A stretch of DNA of 37,819 nt from Lachnospiraceae bacterium. Lineage in GTDB: Bacteria; Bacillota; Clostridia; Lachnospirales; Lachnospiraceae. The notes below the pieces were generated by a model. It worked only from the letters and a program-made list of their open reading frames with translations, did no database searches and had not been told where the DNA came from. This document shows, piece after piece, positions 26,263 to 33,744 of this stretch; position 1 is the stretch's first letter; every line of letters starts with the position of its first letter. The translations under genes and the position numbers were made by a program. The stretch spans positions 1-37,819 of the forward strand of contig JAGCUO010000109.1 of assembly GCA_017962825.1 (NCBI GenBank), given 5' to 3'.

Positions 26263-27039
26263 ATGGATAACGTAAATCAGAAAAATAAAAAAGCTTTGAT
26301 AATAATACCTGCATATAACGAAGGAGAGACCATCGGCGTTCTTTTGGACAGACTCAAAGAACCGGATATTTCAAGTATTGCCGATATCCTTGTTATGAAT
26401 GACGCATCACGGGATAATACCGAGGAAGTCGTAAGAAGCAGGGGAGTTAAGACCGTAAGACATATATATAATCTTGGATACGGAAGTGGCCTGCAGCTGG
26501 GATATAAATATGCTTATTATCACGGATATGATTATGTAATACAGATGGATGCGGACGGCCAGCATGATGTAAGTAACCTTGCATCGATATATGCGGCTCT
26601 TACCACGCCGGATGATAAAGGGAAGTACCCTGACATTATCCTGGGTTCGAGATTCACAAACGGATTTAAAGATTATCCCACTTCATTTGTGAAAAAGATC
26701 GCCTATAAACTGTTTTCATTTCTCATAAAATGCGGAACGGGATTTAAAGTTACCGATCCTACCACGGGACTTCAGGGACTCAGTAAAAGAGCCTTCTCAC
26801 ACTATATGAAGTACGGACAGTTTGATGATAAATATCCGGATGCGAACATGCTGATGCAGATGCTGCTTCTCGGATTTAATGTCCGTGAGATACATGCGGT
26901 GATGCATACGAGAAAAACAGGTGAGAGTATGCACTCGGGTTTAAAGCCCGTCATTTATATGTTCAGAATGTCCGTTTCGATAATTGCGGTTTGGATAAGG
27001 ATCACACTGTTTAAGGAGAAATCCGAAAGCTTGGGATAA
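26263..27039 (+). CDS. GT2 family glycosyltransferase (dolichol/polyprenyl-phosphate sugar transferase-like)
   Basis: A 258-residue GT-A fold enzyme. Seen are IIIPAYNEGETIG (about 13-25), the nucleotide-binding MNDASRDNT near 44-52, YNLGYGSGLQLGYKYA (about 68-84) and the metal-binding D96-A-D98 in MDADGQHD. The order matches dolichyl-phosphate mannose/glucose synthase-like enzymes, which load a sugar onto a polyprenyl phosphate. A single amphipathic C-terminal segment (about 228-248) may touch the membrane. Together with DUF2304 and the GT-C-like protein at 28233 it suggests a lipid-phosphate sugar route. The stop overlaps the next start by one base (TAATG). Confidence 0.9.
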   Translation: MDNVNQKNKKALIIIPAYNEGETIGVLLDRLKEPDISSIADILVMNDASRDNTEEVVRSRGVKTVRHIYNLGYGSGLQLGYKYAYYHGYDYVIQMDADGQHDVSNLASIYAALTTPDDKGKYPDIILGSRFTNGFKDYPTSFVKKIAYKLFSFLIKCGTGFKVTDPTTGLQGLSKRAFSHYMKYGQFDDKYPDANMLMQMLLLGFNVREIHAVMHTRKTGESMHSGLKPVIYMFRMSVSIIAVWIRITLFKEKSESLG

Positions 27040-28232
27040 TGGCATTTTTAAAACTGTTCAAAAATGCATATACCTTTAAGGCGGCACGCTTTAAGGAAGA
27101 AGATATCGATCCCGTTAATCCTGACAGGGGTTGGTTTCATTTATATACATTTAATGTCAGTTCTGAAAAAACAGAACCCGGACTTGAGACAGTGGTTACG
27201 GATCCGAAGCAGCCGATTGTGCTGATACTTATCGGTATCGGTAAAAAAGTCACTTCCGAAACGTCAGAAAAGATCAAAGAGATAATCGATCATTTCAGTG
27301 CGGAAGGTAAGGATATCGTATTAAGAATAGCCTATGATACCAACGGTCATGCTCTTGAGAAAGAACCGGAATATATCGAGGATGTTCTTGAATGTGCGGA
27401 AAAGATCGGTAAGCTTGTTTCTGATCTCGGAGACAAGATCTTTGTTTATCAGGGACTCCTTGTAGGTGCCTGGGGTGAGATGCATACAACAAGATATGAC
27501 GATCTTGAATCACTTCGAATGATCTATGAAAAGCTCATGGCGTCTGATCCCGGATGTTACTATACGGTAAGACGTCCCGATATACACAGGTATCTGACTG
27601 AGAAGGGAGACAGGCTCGGACTTTTTAACGATGCATTATTTGCATCCGAAGATGAGCTTGGAACCTTTGCTGATCCGAAATCTGATTCGGAATATGTAAG
27701 CAATGTATCTTTAACCGTTCCTTACGGCGGGGAGACGGTATTAGGAAACGGATACATAAAGACTCTTTCGGATAAAGAGATCATCGAACGTTTCGAAAAA
27801 AAGCGGATCACTTATCTGAACTCAGATCATGATCTGAAACTGCTGGATCATTTGAAAGCAAATGATGAGCTCTACGGATACATACAAAAACATTTGGGAT
27901 ACAGATTACATGTATCCGGTGTCAGCTTTTCGCAAGGGACTAAGATGTTTTGCGTAAGAGTAGTCAATTCGGGATTTGCTCCTGTTTACAGAAGCACTAA
28001 AAGCACTCTTTGCTATACCGACAGTGAAGGATATGTGTTTGAACAGGAGACGGAACTTGACCTTTCAAAGTCTTTGGAATTAAAAATCTTAATTCCCGAG
28101 AAGATTTTTAATGGATTTAAAATGCCTGTACGAGTATCTCTTAAAACAGTAAGGAGATATGACGGCAGAGAAATACATTTTGTAAACACTCCTTGCGAAG
28201 AAGGCGGAGTGTACCTGGGAGAATTGTTTTAA
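27039..28232 (+). CDS. DUF4874/DUF4832 domain protein
   Basis: A 397-residue protein matching the DUF4874 (N-terminal, about 18-180) plus DUF4832 (about 200-390) pair. Visible marks are NPDRGWFHLY near 27, YQGLLVGAWGEMHTTRYD (about 143-160) and the HLGYRLHVSG region (about 288). The first part looks like a glycoside-hydrolase-type TIM barrel and the second like a beta sandwich. Family proteins are usually secreted, but I see no signal peptide or anchor here, and the first residues are MAFLKLFKNAYTFKAARF. The activity is unknown; polysaccharide modification is a guess from context. Confidence 0.77.
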   Translation: MAFLKLFKNAYTFKAARFKEEDIDPVNPDRGWFHLYTFNVSSEKTEPGLETVVTDPKQPIVLILIGIGKKVTSETSEKIKEIIDHFSAEGKDIVLRIAYDTNGHALEKEPEYIEDVLECAEKIGKLVSDLGDKIFVYQGLLVGAWGEMHTTRYDDLESLRMIYEKLMASDPGCYYTVRRPDIHRYLTEKGDRLGLFNDALFASEDELGTFADPKSDSEYVSNVSLTVPYGGETVLGNGYIKTLSDKEIIERFEKKRITYLNSDHDLKLLDHLKANDELYGYIQKHLGYRLHVSGVSFSQGTKMFCVRVVNSGFAPVYRSTKSTLCYTDSEGYVFEQETELDLSKSLELKILIPEKIFNGFKMPVRVSLKTVRRYDGREIHFVNTPCEEGGVYLGELF

Positions 28233-30731
28233 ATGGAACTGTTTTACTGGATATTGGAATACTGCAAGGTAAACATCGCATATATGATGCTGATGTTTGT
28301 TTGGCCTTCGATCGTTTTTTATAAGTTCCTGAAGGGAAGATCATTTTCTTTCAGATTTATGTTCTGCTGTGTGAGCAGCGTTATCTCATATAATCTTACC
28401 GTTATGATACTGGGACTGTTGCATATACTTTCTATCCCCATGTTTAATCTGCTTTTTTACGGAAGTGTTGTTGTAAGTCTTATATCAAGGATCCCCGATA
28501 AAAGAGGTAAGGTGAGAGAGTTCGGAAGAGTTCTTGCGGGAAGCTACGGTGTTAAGCAGCTTTTCTATAACCTCTTCAGAAATACAATTAATACTTATCA
28601 CAGGAACAGAAGAGAATTATCCGAAAAGCTTCGCGGGCATAAAATTGAATACGCATTGCTGTCAATCGTTCTGATCTTCGGAATGATCTATTTTACATAC
28701 GGAACCATCCAGAACCATTCCTTCGGTTTCGGAGACATGTACGTACACAGTTCCTGGATCTACGGACTTGTTGACGGAAAGATTTTTTCATCAGGAATCT
28801 ATCCCGAAGGAATGCACTGTTTTATATATGCAATGCATGTTGCTTTCGGTATCAGTCTGTTCAGTTCCGTTCTTTATACAGGCCCCGTTCACTCTCTGAT
28901 CATCATGGTGAGCGTATATATATTCCTCAGAAGGATGTTCAGATCAAGGTTTACTCCGATCTTTTCCCTGGCACTTTTCCTTACACTTGATGTTTTGTGT
29001 ATAGATGAAGTCTACGGTATGTCCAGATTCCAGTGGACCATTCCCATGGAGTTCGGGCTATCCTATGCTTTTATATGTGTCACCGCACTTTTCGAATATC
29101 TGGAAGAGGGAGGGAAAGAAGGCGGATTTCCTGTTTTGTTTAAAAGAAAAAAGAAAAGATCCGCTCTCTCCGAAAAGCTTATTTACAACGATAAACTGAT
29201 CATTTTTATCGGTGCGCTTATCTGTACCATTATTTCCCATTTCTATGCAACAGGAATGGCGTTTTTTCTGTGCCTGTCCATCTGTCCTTTTATGCTTCAT
29301 AAGCTGCTGAATTACAAAAGGTTTATTCCTATTTTTGCATCCATTCTGGTAGTGCTTTTTGTTGCAATCACTCCCATGGCATTGGCATATGCATCCGGTA
29401 TCGAATTCGAGAAGTCCATCGGATGGGCCGTGAGCGTTATCGAGGGAGAAGAAAAGGATGCGGATGAAAACGGAAATATGGTAAGCGTGGGACAAAACCA
29501 GAATTCCGGTTACGAGCAGGCAGAGGATCCTTCACAGGAATCTTCACAAGAGCATGCAGAGGACTATTCATCCGAAGAGGTTGAAAATACACCGGGTAAT
29601 GAAACGGAAGAGTCCGGAGCAGTATATGAACCTGTTAAGGTAAGCCTTACAGACCGTATCAGATCTTTTGCAAGAACCTTCATAAATGCAGGATATGAAA
29701 CTCTTTATCTGAAAGACAGGGGGTCTGTAGTAATAGGATTTACCGTGCTTGCTTTTGCGCTTTTTGCAATCTGTAAGGCAGCCAATATAATCTATGTACT
29801 GGTCAGGAAATCCGATGACGTGAACATGCGGTTATTTGACGGATACTTCGTCCTTGCTTTTGCCTCCGTACTGTTTATGCTTTTGTACAGTTCCTATGCA
29901 CTTAACCTTCCCAGCCTGTTTTCACCCAGCAGACTCTGCGGAATAGAAAGATTTCTTCTCTGTGCGGTTTGCTTCATCCCTGTTGATATTATCTTCATGC
30001 TTTTTGAAAAGTATATGGCGGGTGCGGTTGTAAGTATCTTAAGTATAGTCGTAATCGCAGGTATCTATATCGGATGCAAAGGGACCGGTAATTTCAGAGG
30101 ATATCTGTATTGTGAATTTACAAGGTATAATTCTGTTGTAAATGTAACCGAATCAATTGTCGCAAATATGGATCCGAAGACCTTTACAATAGTTTCTCCC
30201 GTTGATGATCTGTATCATTCCATAGAATACGGATTCCACGAAGAGCTGGTTCAGTTTGCCAATGACTGCGTTGAGAAGGATTACACCCTTCCCACGGAAT
30301 ATGTATTTATATTCTATGAGAAGAGACCTCTTAAGTATGCTCAGTTTAATTTCTTCATGGGCCCATCATGGATTGCGGAAGATAAATATTGTGATTTCTA
30401 TGACACCGATCTTGGAAGCAGATATCCCAATTATATCCGTTCCACCGCATCGCCCGAGATCGCGGTAGGACCTTTCTATAAGTTCCCGGTATCTTCCAAG
30501 TCATATAAGGACTGGCTTACAAGAACCGTACTTGAATCCAGAATGCTCAAATGGGTCGATGATTTTAACAATCTTTACCCCAACGAGCTTCATGTATATT
30601 ACGAAGATGAGAATTTTATCTGTTACTATTTCAGACAAAATCCCGCATGTCTGTATCAGCTGGGATTTGAGATAGATGACTCCAGATTAAGAACGGAAGA
30701 TGCGATAAGCGGAACCGCCAAAGATGAATAA
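28233..30731 (+). CDS. large membrane protein, GT-C glycosyltransferase-like (DUF6541-type)
   Basis: An 832-residue membrane protein with about a dozen hydrophobic helices in residues 5-400 and 490-620. After the fourth helix comes an outer loop with FGFGDMYVHSSWI (Asp168, His172) and then YPEGMHCFIYAMH, the sort of acidic/His loop found in GT-C enzymes that use polyprenyl-phosphate sugars. An acidic low-complexity insert (about 405-470, rich in Glu, Ser, Gln and Asn) lies between two helix blocks. A soluble C-terminal domain (about 635-832) has many Tyr and Phe. Starts directly after the previous stop (no gap) and overlaps the next gene by 8 bases. A donor for it could be made by the GT2 at 26263. 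Confidence 0.7.
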   Translation: MELFYWILEYCKVNIAYMMLMFVWPSIVFYKFLKGRSFSFRFMFCCVSSVISYNLTVMILGLLHILSIPMFNLLFYGSVVVSLISRIPDKRGKVREFGRVLAGSYGVKQLFYNLFRNTINTYHRNRRELSEKLRGHKIEYALLSIVLIFGMIYFTYGTIQNHSFGFGDMYVHSSWIYGLVDGKIFSSGIYPEGMHCFIYAMHVAFGISLFSSVLYTGPVHSLIIMVSVYIFLRRMFRSRFTPIFSLALFLTLDVLCIDEVYGMSRFQWTIPMEFGLSYAFICVTALFEYLEEGGKEGGFPVLFKRKKKRSALSEKLIYNDKLIIFIGALICTIISHFYATGMAFFLCLSICPFMLHKLLNYKRFIPIFASILVVLFVAITPMALAYASGIEFEKSIGWAVSVIEGEEKDADENGNMVSVGQNQNSGYEQAEDPSQESSQEHAEDYSSEEVENTPGNETEESGAVYEPVKVSLTDRIRSFARTFINAGYETLYLKDRGSVVIGFTVLAFALFAICKAANIIYVLVRKSDDVNMRLFDGYFVLAFASVLFMLLYSSYALNLPSLFSPSRLCGIERFLLCAVCFIPVDIIFMLFEKYMAGAVVSILSIVVIAGIYIGCKGTGNFRGYLYCEFTRYNSVVNVTESIVANMDPKTFTIVSPVDDLYHSIEYGFHEELVQFANDCVEKDYTLPTEYVFIFYEKRPLKYAQFNFFMGPSWIAEDKYCDFYDTDLGSRYPNYIRSTASPEIAVGPFYKFPVSSKSYKDWLTRTVLESRMLKWVDDFNNLYPNELHVYYEDENFICYYFRQNPACLYQLGFEIDDSRLRTEDAISGTAKDE

Positions 30732-31761
30732 AATGGATATTGATATTGTAGTGCCCTGGGTGGATTCATCCGATCCCGAGTGGCAGGCAGAGAAAAGTAA
30801 ATATTCATCGGACAATTCTTACGGCGATCGCCCCGAGAGATTCAGAGAAAGGGGTCTGTTAAAGTACTTTTTCAGATGTATTGATAAGAACATGCCCTGG
30901 GTGAGAAATATATATTTTATTACTCGTAAGAACGTACCCGAATGGCTTAATGTATCAAATCCCAAGCTTCGTATAGTTAAGCATGAGGATTTTATACCTG
31001 CAAATGCACTTCCATGTTTTAACAGCTCCCTTATTGAAAGATACCTTCATCTGATCCCCGGTCTTTCGGAGCACTTTATATATTTCAATGATGATTGCTA
31101 TGTTCTTTCACCCGTAAGAAGCGATTTCTTTTTTCATAATGATCTTCCAAGGGACATGCTTGCATTTCAGCCTGTGGTGGCCAATCCCAATGATCCGGGA
31201 ATGTCGCATCTGTTTCTTAACGATGCGCTGGTTTTATCGAGACATTTTGATAAGAGAAAGACTGTAAAAGAAAACTTTGGCAAGTTCTTTCATATCGGAT
31301 ATCCTTTGTTTTATTTTATCTACAATGCACTTGAGATGTGCTTTCCCAAATTCACCGGTCTGTATTCGGTGCACAGTGCGGCTCCTCTTTTAAAAAGCAA
31401 TTTTGAAGAGCTTTGGGCTGAAGAAAGAGAGTATCTTGAATCCCTTGCGGGTAACAGATTCAGAAGCGATTCTGATGTTAACCAGTACCTTTTCAGGGAA
31501 TGGGGAAAGCTTAAGGGAAGGTTTTATCCTTCGAATATTACGCGACATGTTATGTATTCCGAGATATCGGATGATAACAGCAAGGTGATCAGGGTGATCG
31601 AGGCTAAAGGAAAGAGATACTTATTCCCTGCTGTAAAGATACTCTGCATTAATGACACTGTAAGTTCTCCTGAAGATTTATCTGTATCTAAACAACTGAT
31701 CGATGCTTTTGAATCAGTTTTCAGCGAAGCATCATCTTATGAAAAGAGATCGAATGAATAA
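30724..31761 (+). CDS. Stealth-family sugar-phosphotransferase
   Basis: A 345-residue protein of the Stealth family, which transfers a sugar-1-phosphate from a nucleotide sugar to a hydroxyl acceptor (as in capsule polymerases and the animal GlcNAc-1-phosphotransferase). All conserved regions can be followed: CR1 IDIVVPWVDSSDPEW (about 6-20); CR2 with RFRERGLLKYFFRC (about 40-53), MPWVRNIYFIT (about 58-68), LPCFNSSLIERYLH (about 97-110) and FIYFNDDCY (about 118-126); CR3 near 210-230 with GLYSVHSAAPLLKS; and a CR4-like end. It overlaps both neighbours by 8 bases. The acceptor is unknown. Confidence 0.88.
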   Translation: MNKMDIDIVVPWVDSSDPEWQAEKSKYSSDNSYGDRPERFRERGLLKYFFRCIDKNMPWVRNIYFITRKNVPEWLNVSNPKLRIVKHEDFIPANALPCFNSSLIERYLHLIPGLSEHFIYFNDDCYVLSPVRSDFFFHNDLPRDMLAFQPVVANPNDPGMSHLFLNDALVLSRHFDKRKTVKENFGKFFHIGYPLFYFIYNALEMCFPKFTGLYSVHSAAPLLKSNFEELWAEEREYLESLAGNRFRSDSDVNQYLFREWGKLKGRFYPSNITRHVMYSEISDDNSKVIRVIEAKGKRYLFPAVKILCINDTVSSPEDLSVSKQLIDAFESVFSEASSYEKRSNE

Positions 31762-32983
31762 AGTTCAGAATGTATTTGCTCAGATTGTAAAAAATTCTCT
31801 TGCGGATAATAAAAATCTCTGCGCTTCTTATGCGGATGATCTGCCGGGAGCCGAATATGCAGAGCTTGTTCGTCTTGCCAGAATCCATAAACTTTCTGCT
31901 CTGGTATATGATGAATTCCAACGGTTAAGTCTCTGCCCTCCTGCGCTTAGGCGGTGGATTGAACACATGGCTTTGAGTACGGTTAATACTTCATTTGACC
32001 TCCTCTATACTTCCAAAGATATTTCTGAGTGTTTTTCCCAAAACGGAATTCCGTCAGTGATCATCAAGGGAATCACTGCGGCTTCGTATTATACCCAGCC
32101 TTTATACAGAAAAAGCGGGGATATTGATCTTCTGATACCTCAAAGTATTCTGTATGATGCTGTTAACGTTTGCAAAGGAATTGGATATGAGGTAAAAGAA
32201 ATTCAAAGAGCTCATCACCATGTCGTAATGGCTAAGGAAGGTAATCCTGATATCGAACTTCATACCATGCTTGCCGAACCTTTTGATGATGAGAGCGTAA
32301 ATGCACTTATCGCAGGGCAGTTGTCCGAGTTGTTTAAAGATTACGAAAGTGAAAAGAAATGTTTTCAAAGTAAAGATATTCTTGGGTTTTCTTTTGAAAT
32401 GCTCTCAGATGCATATATGGCTTATGAGTTGCTTCTCCATATGCTGCAGCATTATCTGAGGTCGGGGTTCGGGATAAGACTTCTATGCGACTGGGTGGTT
32501 CTTTGGAACAATCCCCAATGTGAGAGTGCGGCGGATGAATATTTGTCACTTGTTGACGAATGCGGTATCAAGGGATTTTCTGATATGATCACGTGCGTAT
32601 GTATCAGATATCTTGGCCTTGATGAGAAGGTTGCAGAGTTATTGAATGTAAGTACCGACTTCACAGATCCGGAGCTTGAGACCTTTTTCGAAGAGTTCAT
32701 GAATGCGGGTGAATTCGGAAAGACATCAAAAGACCGTATGGTTTCGCTCAGAGGAAACAGACCATTAGATTATTTCAGGGAATTTCACCATCAGATGAAG
32801 CTGAATTTTCCGAAAGCGTCAAGATATTACCTCATCTGGCCGATACTTTGGATAGTGACTTTTTCCCGCTTTATGATCAATAATAAAAAGGTAAGAAATG
32901 TGAAATTGTCATCCGTGATTTCGAAAGCCGGAGAGAGGGGAAAACTGAATGCTAAATTAAGCCTGTTTTCGCTGAAAAAATAG
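31754..32983 (+). CDS. NTP_transf_5 nucleotidyltransferase-fold protein
   Basis: A 409-residue protein of the uncharacterised nucleotidyltransferase family PF14907. The core reads VIIKGITAASYY then LYRKSGDIDLLIP, giving Lys105, Gly106 and the metal-binding-like GDID at 122-125, followed by the usual His-rich stretch HHHVVMAKEG and IELHTMLAEPF (about 170-192). Family members are often next to PqqD, HPr-kinase-like and lasso or other RiPP genes, and they are thought to move a nucleotide or nucleotide-sugar onto a peptide; no activity was read from sequence. I start at 31754, which overlaps the Stealth stop (ATGAATAA) and has an AAGAGA site; ATG 31703 and 31739 are earlier alternatives. It is the last gene of the long co-directional run. 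Confidence 0.85.
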   Translation: MNKVQNVFAQIVKNSLADNKNLCASYADDLPGAEYAELVRLARIHKLSALVYDEFQRLSLCPPALRRWIEHMALSTVNTSFDLLYTSKDISECFSQNGIPSVIIKGITAASYYTQPLYRKSGDIDLLIPQSILYDAVNVCKGIGYEVKEIQRAHHHVVMAKEGNPDIELHTMLAEPFDDESVNALIAGQLSELFKDYESEKKCFQSKDILGFSFEMLSDAYMAYELLLHMLQHYLRSGFGIRLLCDWVVLWNNPQCESAADEYLSLVDECGIKGFSDMITCVCIRYLGLDEKVAELLNVSTDFTDPELETFFEEFMNAGEFGKTSKDRMVSLRGNRPLDYFREFHHQMKLNFPKASRYYLIWPILWIVTFSRFMINNKKVRNVKLSSVISKAGERGKLNAKLSLFSLKK

Positions 32984-32994
32984 CAATTTTTAAA

Positions 32995-33023
32995 TTGACA
33001 AAACAGGTGTCACGGAATAGACT
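32995..33023 (+). promoter_or_regulatory. predicted SigA promoter for the precursor-like gene
   Basis: A perfect TTGACA (32995-33000) and TAGACT (33018-33023) are 17 bases apart, about 70 bases upstream of the gene at 33101. This separates the peptide cassette from the long upstream run. Confidence 0.6.
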
Positions 33024-33053
33024 TGAGAAAGTTAAAAGTGTTTTCACGGGATA
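33010..33053 (+). promoter_or_regulatory. direct repeat TCACGG(A/G)ATA around the promoter
   Basis: TCACGGAATA at 33010-33019 is repeated as TCACGGGATA at 33044-33053, 34 bases apart, about three helical turns. The first copy lies within the promoter spacer and touches the -10 box, the second lies about 15 bases beyond the expected start of transcription. This looks like a pair of operator half-sites, but no regulator gene sits next to it. Confidence 0.35.
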
Positions 33054-33100
33054 TGAAAGTTCGAATTTAGGCGGTTTAATCCCGAGAGTAGGAAATGAAG

Positions 33101-33658
33101 ATGTTTAAGTACGAAAAGCCCATAGTTCTTGAGTTAGAAGATGTTGCAGAAGGAATCTACGCTGCCAGCGGAGATGAAGAAACAGGCGGTGAGACCGGAG
33201 GAGAAACCGGTGGAGGAGAGACCGGCGGTGGTGAATCCGGCGGCGAAAGCGGAGGAGAAGAGCCTGTAGTTGATTATGAAAATGATGCGGATTGCTGGGT
33301 GCCCAGTTTCTGGGAAGTTCAGAGAGTATCTTCCAATCCTTCCGATTCATTTGTTATCTACACAGTAAAAGGTGTACACAAGACCAATCTTAAGCATATT
33401 TCGTCTAAACAGAGAGTATCTGTTCAGCTTAGTTCGGCAGGATATACGGATGCAATCTGTCAGGAGTATCCCGTTACAGCAAATGGTACTACAGTAGAGT
33501 TTACCAGAGAAAAACTCGGTGATGCATATCACTCCGGAGATGAGTTTACCGTTAATATCAGGTTCAGCTGTCCTCCTGAGGTTGCAGCAGAACTCAGAGT
33601 TCTTGGTGTTACCATTTATTGTACCCACGCAGAAAATGTTCAGGGCGGATGGGACTGA
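33101..33658 (+). CDS. RiPP-like precursor or small exported protein with Gly/Glu/Ser/Thr repeats
   Basis: A 185-residue protein with three parts. Residues 1-23 resemble a RiPP leader (MFKYEKPIVLELEDVAEGIY), ending in AASG at 21-24, a candidate cleavage site; it has no hydrophobic core, so it is no Sec signal. Residues 28-53 are six tandem (T/S)GG(G)E units. Residues 57-185 form a probable beta-sandwich domain with four cysteines (65, 120, 157, 174), ending in QGGWD. I start at 33101 because TAGGA at 33089-33093 leaves 7 bases; ATG 33095 is too close. It has its own promoter and is followed by a hairpin and an ABC exporter. No family match comes to mind; it could also be an ordinary surface protein carried by the exporter. 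Confidence 0.65.
   Translation: MFKYEKPIVLELEDVAEGIYAASGDEETGGETGGETGGGETGGGESGGESGGEEPVVDYENDADCWVPSFWEVQRVSSNPSDSFVIYTVKGVHKTNLKHISSKQRVSVQLSSAGYTDAICQEYPVTANGTTVEFTREKLGDAYHSGDEFTVNIRFSCPPEVAAELRVLGVTIYCTHAENVQGGWD
33182..33259 (+). repeat. in-frame minisatellite coding six (T/S)GG(G)E units
   Basis: The stretch codes six tandem units TGGE, TGGE, TGGGE, TGGGE, SGGE, SGGE. The bases vary among units (codons GGC, GGT and GGA are mixed), so the repeat is kept at protein level more than at DNA level. Each unit gives one hydroxyl residue next to glycine and glutamate. Confidence 0.9.
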
Positions 33659-33680
33659 TCCGTCTTGCATCTGATCTATG

Positions 33681-33717
33681 ATGCACTGTTTGCTATTGCA
33701 GACAGTGCATTTTACTT
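33681..33717 (+). terminator. terminator-like hairpin between precursor and exporter
   Basis: ATGCACTGT (33681-33689) pairs with ACAGTGCAT (33702-33710), extended inside by TGC/GCA, and is followed by TTTACTTTT. It starts 23 bases after the precursor stop and stands 28 bases before the exporter. Partial read-through would keep the precursor mRNA more abundant than the exporter mRNA. Confidence 0.75.
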
Positions 33718-33744
33718 TTCTCTTCATAGAATTAGTATGGTGTT

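Noticed and set aside
33182-33259. Short tandem units looked at as a possible CRISPR array
   Set aside because: The units are 12-15 bases, in frame, without spacers, and code a Gly-rich linker.
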